A stretch of DNA of 10,757 nt from Eudoraea sp. (lineage in GTDB: Bacteria; Bacteroidota; Bacteroidia; Flavobacteriales; Flavobacteriaceae): the NCBI GenBank assembly GCA_013042125.1, contig JABDQS010000333.1, positions 1 through 10,757 on the forward strand. The letters run 5' to 3'. Every line of letters begins with the position of its first letter. Position 1 is the stretch's first letter. Position numbers and translations under genes: made by a program. The notes below the pieces were generated by a model, which was not told the origin of the DNA, made no database searches, and was given only the letters and a program-made list of their open reading frames with translations. Of this stretch, positions 6,036 to 10,757 are shown one piece after another.

Positions 6036-6725
6036 ATGGCAAAAGCAACAAAGAACCAAAAAGAAGCCAGAGCTAAAATAGAGAAAGATAAACTGTACTC
6101 TATCGAAGAAGCTTCAGCGTTGATAAAGGATATCACCAGTACAAAATTTGATGCATCTGTAGATCTTGCAGTTCGTTTAGGGGTAGACCCGCGGAAAGCA
6201 AATCAAATGGTTCGTGGGGTAGTTACACTTCCTCATGGTACCGGAAAAGATGTAAAGGTTTTAGCCTTGGTGACTCCGGACAAAGAAGCAGAAGCAACAG
6301 AAGCTGGTGCAGATTATGCTGGTTTGGACGAGTATTTGGAGAAAATAAAAGGCGGTTGGACAGATGTTGATGTTATCATCACCATGCCGAGCGTTATGGG
6401 GAAATTGGGTCCTTTAGGTAGGATCTTAGGTCCACGGGGGTTAATGCCCAATCCAAAGACAGGAACAGTAACGATGGATATTGCGAAAGCAGTTTCAGAA
6501 GTAAAAGCTGGTAAAATAGATTTCAAGGTAGATAAAACAGGTATTGTGCATGCGGCAATTGGAAAAGCTTCTTTTTCTGCTGATAAGATTGCAGGGAATG
6601 CCAAAGAACTTTTAGATACCCTGAACAAATTAAAGCCAACGGCCTCAAAAGGAATATACATGAAAAGTATTTTCATGTCTAGCACCATGAGTCCCAGTGT
6701 TCAATTAGATCCAAAGACAGTTTAA
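6036..6725 (+). CDS. rplA: 50S ribosomal protein uL1
   Basis: Forms the mobile L1 stalk at the tRNA exit side and, in well-studied bacteria, represses the rplK-rplA mRNA. 229 residues, full length. The family signature region [20 protein letters not shown] lies at residues 121-140, with KTGTVT after it; the basic N-terminus and the C-terminal [15 protein letters not shown] are typical. The stop is 18 bases before rplJ. No Shine-Dalgarno. Confidence 0.98.
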   Translation: MAKATKNQKEARAKIEKDKLYSIEEASALIKDITSTKFDASVDLAVRLGVDPRKANQMVRGVVTLPHGTGKDVKVLALVTPDKEAEATEAGADYAGLDEYLEKIKGGWTDVDVIITMPSVMGKLGPLGRILGPRGLMPNPKTGTVTMDIAKAVSEVKAGKIDFKVDKTGIVHAAIGKASFSADKIAGNAKELLDTLNKLKPTASKGIYMKSIFMSSTMSPSVQLDPKTV

Positions 6726-6743
6726 TTCTGAAAATGTAAAGTA

Positions 6744-7259
6744 ATGACAAGAGAAGAAAAAGCGACCGTTATACAAGATCTAACTGCACAGCTCGCCGAA
6801 AGTACGACCATTTATTTGGCCGATATTTCGGGCTTGGATGCATCTACTACCTCAGACCTGAGAAGGGCTTGTTTTAAAGCAAACATCAAATTGTCTGTGG
6901 TAAAGAACACTTTATTGTCTAAAGCTATGGAGGCTTCTGACAAAGAATTCGGAGAACTTCCAGATGTGTTGATTGGCAACACTTCCCTAATGTTCTCTGA
7001 AACCGGAAATGCTCCGGCAAAACTTATCAAGACCTTTCGCAAGAAAGCCGACAAACCTTTATTAAAAGGGGCTTTTATAGAAGAAGCCATCTATGTTGGA
7101 GATGATAAGTTAGATACCCTGGTAAGCATTAAGTCTAAAGAAGAAATGATCGGAGAAATCATTGGATTACTTCAGTCACCTGCTAAGAATGTTATCTCTG
7201 GATTGAAATCTGGTGGAGGCAAACTGGCTGGTATTCTTAAGACATTATCAGAAAAATAA
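6744..7259 (+). CDS. rplJ: 50S ribosomal protein uL10
   Basis: Anchors the bL12 dimers to the ribosome and binds 23S rRNA next to uL11. 171 residues, close to the usual 165-175. The N-terminal rRNA-binding domain begins MTREEKATVIQDL and includes LRRACFKANIKLSVVKNTL; the C-terminal helix (about 140-171) binds bL12. The gene follows rplA by only 18 bases, so a long L10(L12)-binding leader of the E. coli type has no room directly upstream. rplL follows after 53 bases. Confidence 0.97.
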   Translation: MTREEKATVIQDLTAQLAESTTIYLADISGLDASTTSDLRRACFKANIKLSVVKNTLLSKAMEASDKEFGELPDVLIGNTSLMFSETGNAPAKLIKTFRKKADKPLLKGAFIEEAIYVGDDKLDTLVSIKSKEEMIGEIIGLLQSPAKNVISGLKSGGGKLAGILKTLSEK

Positions 7260-7312
7260 TACGTACGCACTAAAAACAAGCATAATTAAAAATTTTATTA
7301 AACGATAGAAAA

Positions 7313-7696
7313 ATGGCAGATTTAAAAGATTTCGCAGAACAATTGGTTAATCTTACTGTAAAAGAAGTAAATGAATTAGCTGATATTTTAAAAGATGAAT
7401 ACGGCATCGAGCCTGCTGCTGCAGCTGTTGCTGTTGCCGCTGGAGGTGGAGCCGCTGGAGGTGAAGCTGAAGCAGCTGAAGAAAAAACAGAATTTGATGT
7501 TATTATAACTGCTGCTGGTGGATCTAAACTGGCTGTAGTTAAATTGGTGAAAGAATTAACAGGACTTGGATTGAAAGATGCTAAGGACATTGTTGATAGC
7601 GCACCAAAAGCTGTTAAAGAAGCTGTGTCTAAGGACGAAGCCGAAGGCATTAAAAAATCATTGGAAGAAGCAGGAGCAGAAGTTGAGCTTAAATAA
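7313..7696 (+). CDS. rplL: 50S ribosomal protein bL12 (L7/L12)
   Basis: Multi-copy stalk protein that recruits and activates translational GTPases such as EF-Tu. 127 residues. Order of parts: N-terminal dimerisation region (1-34), a flexible Ala/Gly-rich hinge (about 35-56, longer in Ala/Gly runs than E. coli), and the C-terminal domain (about 59-127) with [17 protein letters not shown] and [17 protein letters not shown], the factor-binding helices. A strong hairpin starts 21 bases after the stop codon. Confidence 0.98.
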   Translation: MADLKDFAEQLVNLTVKEVNELADILKDEYGIEPAAAAVAVAAGGGAAGGEAEAAEEKTEFDVIITAAGGSKLAVVKLVKELTGLGLKDAKDIVDSAPKAVKEAVSKDEAEGIKKSLEEAGAEVELK

Positions 7697-7717
7697 TTGC
7701 GATAACCATACGGTTTT

Positions 7718-7764
7718 GGTTTAGGTCTTTCCGCCTTTTTGGTGGCTAGACCTAAACCCTTTTA
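7718..7764 (+). terminator. Two-part hairpin between rplL and rpoB (attenuator or processing site)
   Basis: A perfect 11-bp outer stem (7718-7728 with 7748-7758) encloses a 5-bp inner stem CCGCC/GGTGG with a TTTTT loop, separated by TT and CT internal-loop bases. Only a short CTTTTA follows. In E. coli the same gap holds a partial terminator and an RNase III site that lower rpoBC expression relative to rplJL; a similar role is inferred here from position. Confidence 0.7.
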
Positions 7765-7770
7765 TAGATA

Positions 7771-7788
7771 GTATATAAAGTTATATAC
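7771..7788. repeat. AT-rich perfect palindrome upstream of rpoB
   Basis: GTATATAA-AG-TTATATAC: two 8-base arms in perfect inverted symmetry, 13 bases after the rplL hairpin and 39 bases before the rpoB ATG. It could be a protein-binding operator or a second weak RNA hairpin in the rpoB leader. Function unknown. Confidence 0.55.
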
Positions 7789-7827
7789 CACCCATTTTAG
7801 TATTCACGTTCAAAATTTTGTCCATAG

Positions 7828-10757
7828 ATGTTCACAAAACAGACTGAAAGAATAAGTTTCGCATCCGCTAAGAACATACCGGACTACCCGGATTTCTTGG
7901 ACATTCAGATTAAATCATTTCAAGATTTTTTTCAAATTGAGACAAAATCTGACGAAAGGGGCAATGAAGGATTGTACAATACCTTCATGGAAAACTTTCC
8001 CATTACAGACACCAGGAACCAATTTGTATTGGAATTCCTTGATTACTTTATAGATCCACCACGCTATTCCATACAGGAATGTATAGAGCGGGGTCTTACC
8101 TACAGTGTACCTCTTAAGGCGCGCTTAAAATTGTATTGTACAGATCCGGAACACGAGGATTTTGAGACAATCGTTCAGGATGTGTACCTGGGAACTATTC
8201 CCTACATGACACCCAGTGGTACGTTTGTTATCAATGGGGCGGAAAGAGTTGTTGTTTCTCAACTACACAGATCCCCCGGAGTATTCTTTGGCCAGTCCTT
8301 CCATGCTAATGGAACTAAATTGTACTCGGCCAGGGTAATTCCATTTAAAGGATCCTGGATCGAATTCGCTACAGACATCAACAGTGTAATGTACGCGTAT
8401 ATCGATAGGAAGAAAAAATTACCGGTAACAACCTTGTTCAGGGCCATTGGTTTTGAAAGAGATAAGGATATCCTGGAGATCTTCGATCTGTCTGAGGAGA
8501 TCAAAGTTTCTAAATCTGGTTTAACCAAAGTTATGGGCCGCAAGCTGGCAGCGAGAGTTCTGAACACCTGGCACGAGGACTTTGTGGATGAAGATACCGG
8601 CGAAGTGGTTTCTATTGAAAGAAACGAGATCGTTCTGGATAGGGATACTGTCTTGGAAAAAGATCATATTCAGCAGATAATGGAAGCTGATGTGAAGACC
8701 ATTCTATTGCACAAGGAGAATAATGCTCAAAGTGATTACGCTATTATTCATAATACCTTGCAAAAAGACCCCACAAACTCTGAGAAAGAGGCTGTGGAAC
8801 ATATTTACCGTCAATTGCGAAATGCCGAGCCACCAGATGAGGAAACCGCAAGAGGTATTATAGATAAATTGTTCTTTTCTGACCAACGTTACAACTTAGG
8901 AGAAGTTGGTCGTTACAGAATGAACAAAAAATTAGGTCTCGATATAGGTATGGACAAGCAGGTCCTTACCAAGGAAGATATCATCACCATCATCAAGTAT
9001 TTGATAGAGCTTATCAATTCAAAAGCAGAAATCGATGATATTGACCACCTTTCAAATCGTAGGGTTAGAACGGTAGGAGAACAATTGTCTGCACAGTTTG
9101 GTGTTGGATTGGCACGTATGGCCAGGACCATCCGTGAACGAATGAATGTAAGGGATAATGAGGTGTTTACACCTATTGACCTAATCAACGCAAAGACACT
9201 GTCTTCTGTGATCAATTCATTTTTTGGGACGAACCAGTTGTCTCAGTTCATGGATCAGACCAACCCATTAGCGGAGATCACACATAAAAGAAGACTTTCG
9301 GCCTTAGGACCAGGCGGACTCTCAAGAGAACGTGCAGGATTCGAAGTACGAGATGTACACTATACACATTACGGACGTTTGTGTCCTATTGAAACCCCGG
9401 AAGGGCCTAATATTGGGCTTATTTCCTCCTTGTCAGTTTTTGCCAAGGTAAATTCCATGGGCTTCCTGGAAACACCCTACCGTAAAGTAGCCAAAGGAAA
9501 AGTAGATACTAAGGAATATGTATATCTAAGCGCTGAGGAAGAAGAAGGAATGAAGATCTCTCAGGCGAATATTCCTTTAAAGAAGGATGGAACCATTGAA
9601 AGCGAAAAGGTTATTGCCCGAGAAGAAGGCGATTTCCCTGTTGTGGATCCTTCTGAGGTAAATTACACAGATGTGGCTCCCAACCAAATAGCTTCTATTT
9701 CGGCCTCATTGATTCCATTCCTGGAACACGATGATGCAAACAGGGCCTTGATGGGATCTAACATGATGCGGCAGGCAGTACCATTATTAAAACCACAATC
9801 TCCGATTGTAGGGACAGGCCTGGAAAGACAAGTAGCATCAGACTCCAGGGTATTGATAAATGCAGAAGGAGACGGAGTAATAGAGTATGTAGATTCACAT
9901 AAAATCACAATTAAGTACAGCAGATCCGAAGAAGCTCGCATGGTGAGTTTTGATGAAGATTCCAAGTCCTACGAGTTGGTGAAATTCAGAAAAACCAACC
10001 AAGGGACCAGCATTAACCTCAAGCCAATCGTAAAGAAAGGTGACAAGGTTAAAAAAGGACAGGTCCTTTGTGAAGGGTATGCCACTGAAAGTGGAGAACT
10101 TGCTTTAGGTAGGAACCTTAAAGTGGCTTTTATGCCATGGAAAGGTTACAACTTTGAGGATGCTATTGTGATCTCAGAAAAAGTAGTTCGTGAAGATATC
10201 TTTACGTCCATACATATTGATGAGTACTCTCTGGAAGTTCGGGACACCAAATTGGGTGCTGAAGAATTGACTAATGATATTCCGAATGTATCTGAGGAAG
10301 CTACCAAGGATCTGGATGAATACGGAATGATCCGTATAGGTGCTGAAGTAAAACCGGGCGATATTCTGATCGGAAAGATCACTCCAAAAGGAGAATCGGA
10401 TCCAACGCCTGAAGAAAAATTACTTCGTGCCATATTTGGTGACAAAGCAGGGGACGTGAAAGACGCTTCTCTAAAAGCTTCTCCTTCCTTAAGAGGAGTT
10501 GTGATAGATAAGAAGCTGTTCTCAAGATCCATTAAGGACAAACGCAAACGTTCTGAAGATAAAGAGGCCATTACAGCTCTTGAACTCGAATACGAGATCA
10601 AATTTCAGGAACTGAAAGACGTATTGGTCGAGAAATTGTTCAAAATGATCAATGGTAAAACCTCACAGGGTGTAGCTAATGATCTGGGTGAAGAAGTATT
10701 ACCAAAAGGTAAGAAATACACCATGAAGATGTTGAATGCCGTAGATGATTTTGCCCA
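7828..10757 (+). CDS. rpoB: DNA-directed RNA polymerase subunit beta (3' end outside window)
   Basis: Large catalytic subunit of RNA polymerase. 976 whole codons are visible, open to the window end; the family in Bacteroidota is near 1270 residues, so roughly three quarters is present. Start ATG at 7828 gives [11 protein letters not shown], a typical beginning (short lead, then [12 protein letters not shown]). Landmarks: GAERVVVSQ at 137-145; rifampicin region 467-493 with Asp476, His486 and Ser491 (E. coli Asp516, His526, Ser531) all as in sensitive enzymes; [20 protein letters not shown] after it; NFEDAI with Glu777 and Asp778 (E. coli Glu813, Asp814) near the active site. Frame runs unbroken to the end. 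rpoC is expected next. No clear promoter lies directly upstream, so transcription probably comes through from rplL. Confidence 0.98.
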   Translation, partial: MFTKQTERISFASAKNIPDYPDFLDIQIKSFQDFFQIETKSDERGNEGLYNTFMENFPITDTRNQFVLEFLDYFIDPPRYSIQECIERGLTYSVPLKARLKLYCTDPEHEDFETIVQDVYLGTIPYMTPSGTFVINGAERVVVSQLHRSPGVFFGQSFHANGTKLYSARVIPFKGSWIEFATDINSVMYAYIDRKKKLPVTTLFRAIGFERDKDILEIFDLSEEIKVSKSGLTKVMGRKLAARVLNTWHEDFVDEDTGEVVSIERNEIVLDRDTVLEKDHIQQIMEADVKTILLHKENNAQSDYAIIHNTLQKDPTNSEKEAVEHIYRQLRNAEPPDEETARGIIDKLFFSDQRYNLGEVGRYRMNKKLGLDIGMDKQVLTKEDIITIIKYLIELINSKAEIDDIDHLSNRRVRTVGEQLSAQFGVGLARMARTIRERMNVRDNEVFTPIDLINAKTLSSVINSFFGTNQLSQFMDQTNPLAEITHKRRLSALGPGGLSRERAGFEVRDVHYTHYGRLCPIETPEGPNIGLISSLSVFAKVNSMGFLETPYRKVAKGKVDTKEYVYLSAEEEEGMKISQANIPLKKDGTIESEKVIAREEGDFPVVDPSEVNYTDVAPNQIASISASLIPFLEHDDANRALMGSNMMRQAVPLLKPQSPIVGTGLERQVASDSRVLINAEGDGVIEYVDSHKITIKYSRSEEARMVSFDEDSKSYELVKFRKTNQGTSINLKPIVKKGDKVKKGQVLCEGYATESGELALGRNLKVAFMPWKGYNFEDAIVISEKVVREDIFTSIHIDEYSLEVRDTKLGAEELTNDIPNVSEEATKDLDEYGMIRIGAEVKPGDILIGKITPKGESDPTPEEKLLRAIFGDKAGDVKDASLKASPSLRGVVIDKKLFSRSIKDKRKRSEDKEAITALELEYEIKFQELKDVLVEKLFKMINGKTSQGVANDLGEEVLPKGKKYTMKMLNAVDDFA

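Noticed and set aside
7813..7820. Possible rpoB promoter (AAATTTTG)
   Set aside because: Lacks the TA of the -7 element, sits 7 bases before the ATG, and has no clear -33 partner.
9229..9309. Rifampicin resistance substitution in RpoB
   Set aside because: The main resistance positions (Asp476, His486, Ser491, Leu493) are wild type. Thr478 and Ala482 differ from E. coli (Asn518, Ser522) but probably reflect lineage variation.
10146..10601. Minus-strand open frame of 151 codons opposite rpoB
   Set aside because: Antisense to conserved rpoB sequence, Ser-rich low-information translation, no start context or family resemblance.

Overview
The window is a core translation and transcription locus of a Bacteroidota bacterium, most likely of the class Flavobacteriia. 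Three things point there. The clear promoters are of the TTTG / TAnnTTTG type. All but one of the complete genes lack a Shine-Dalgarno sequence. The protein sequences (bS21 with Tyr54, short HPF, RpoB, EF-Tu) and the gene order also fit. Every gene is on the plus strand and no foreign block is visible.

Left part (1-2640): the 3' end of an acyl-CoA dehydrogenase gene; then rpsU (bS21), with its own promoter, the only strong Shine-Dalgarno in the window and a UUCG-loop terminator; then xerC, whose promoter lies so close to the ATG that its mRNA is probably leaderless; then a short hibernation factor gene (hpf), ending at a terminator that overlaps the next promoter.

Middle part (2582-4757): the tRNA operon Thr(UGU)-Tyr(GUA)-Gly(UCC)-Thr(GGU), a broken copy of the last tRNA carrying a small palindromic insert, then tuf, a long hairpin and tRNA-Trp(CCA). 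The four tRNAs before tuf match the Escherichia coli thrU-tyrU-glyT-thrT-tufB order, anticodons included.

Right part (4758-10757): secE, nusG, rplK, rplA, rplJ, rplL and the first 976 codons of rpoB, the classical operon that links protein export, transcription elongation, the L11/L1/L10/L12 stalk region of the large subunit and RNA polymerase. A strong two-part hairpin and an AT-rich palindrome separate rplL from rpoB.

Together the genes set the amount and activity of the translation machinery: initiation preference (bS21), hibernation (HPF), tRNA delivery (EF-Tu and tRNAs), stalk proteins and RNA polymerase. I see no defence system, mobile element with a transposase, CRISPR array or other exotic system. 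The interest is in non-coding control elements: the bS21 Shine-Dalgarno, the nested terminator/promoter junctions, the tRNA remnant and the intergenic hairpins.
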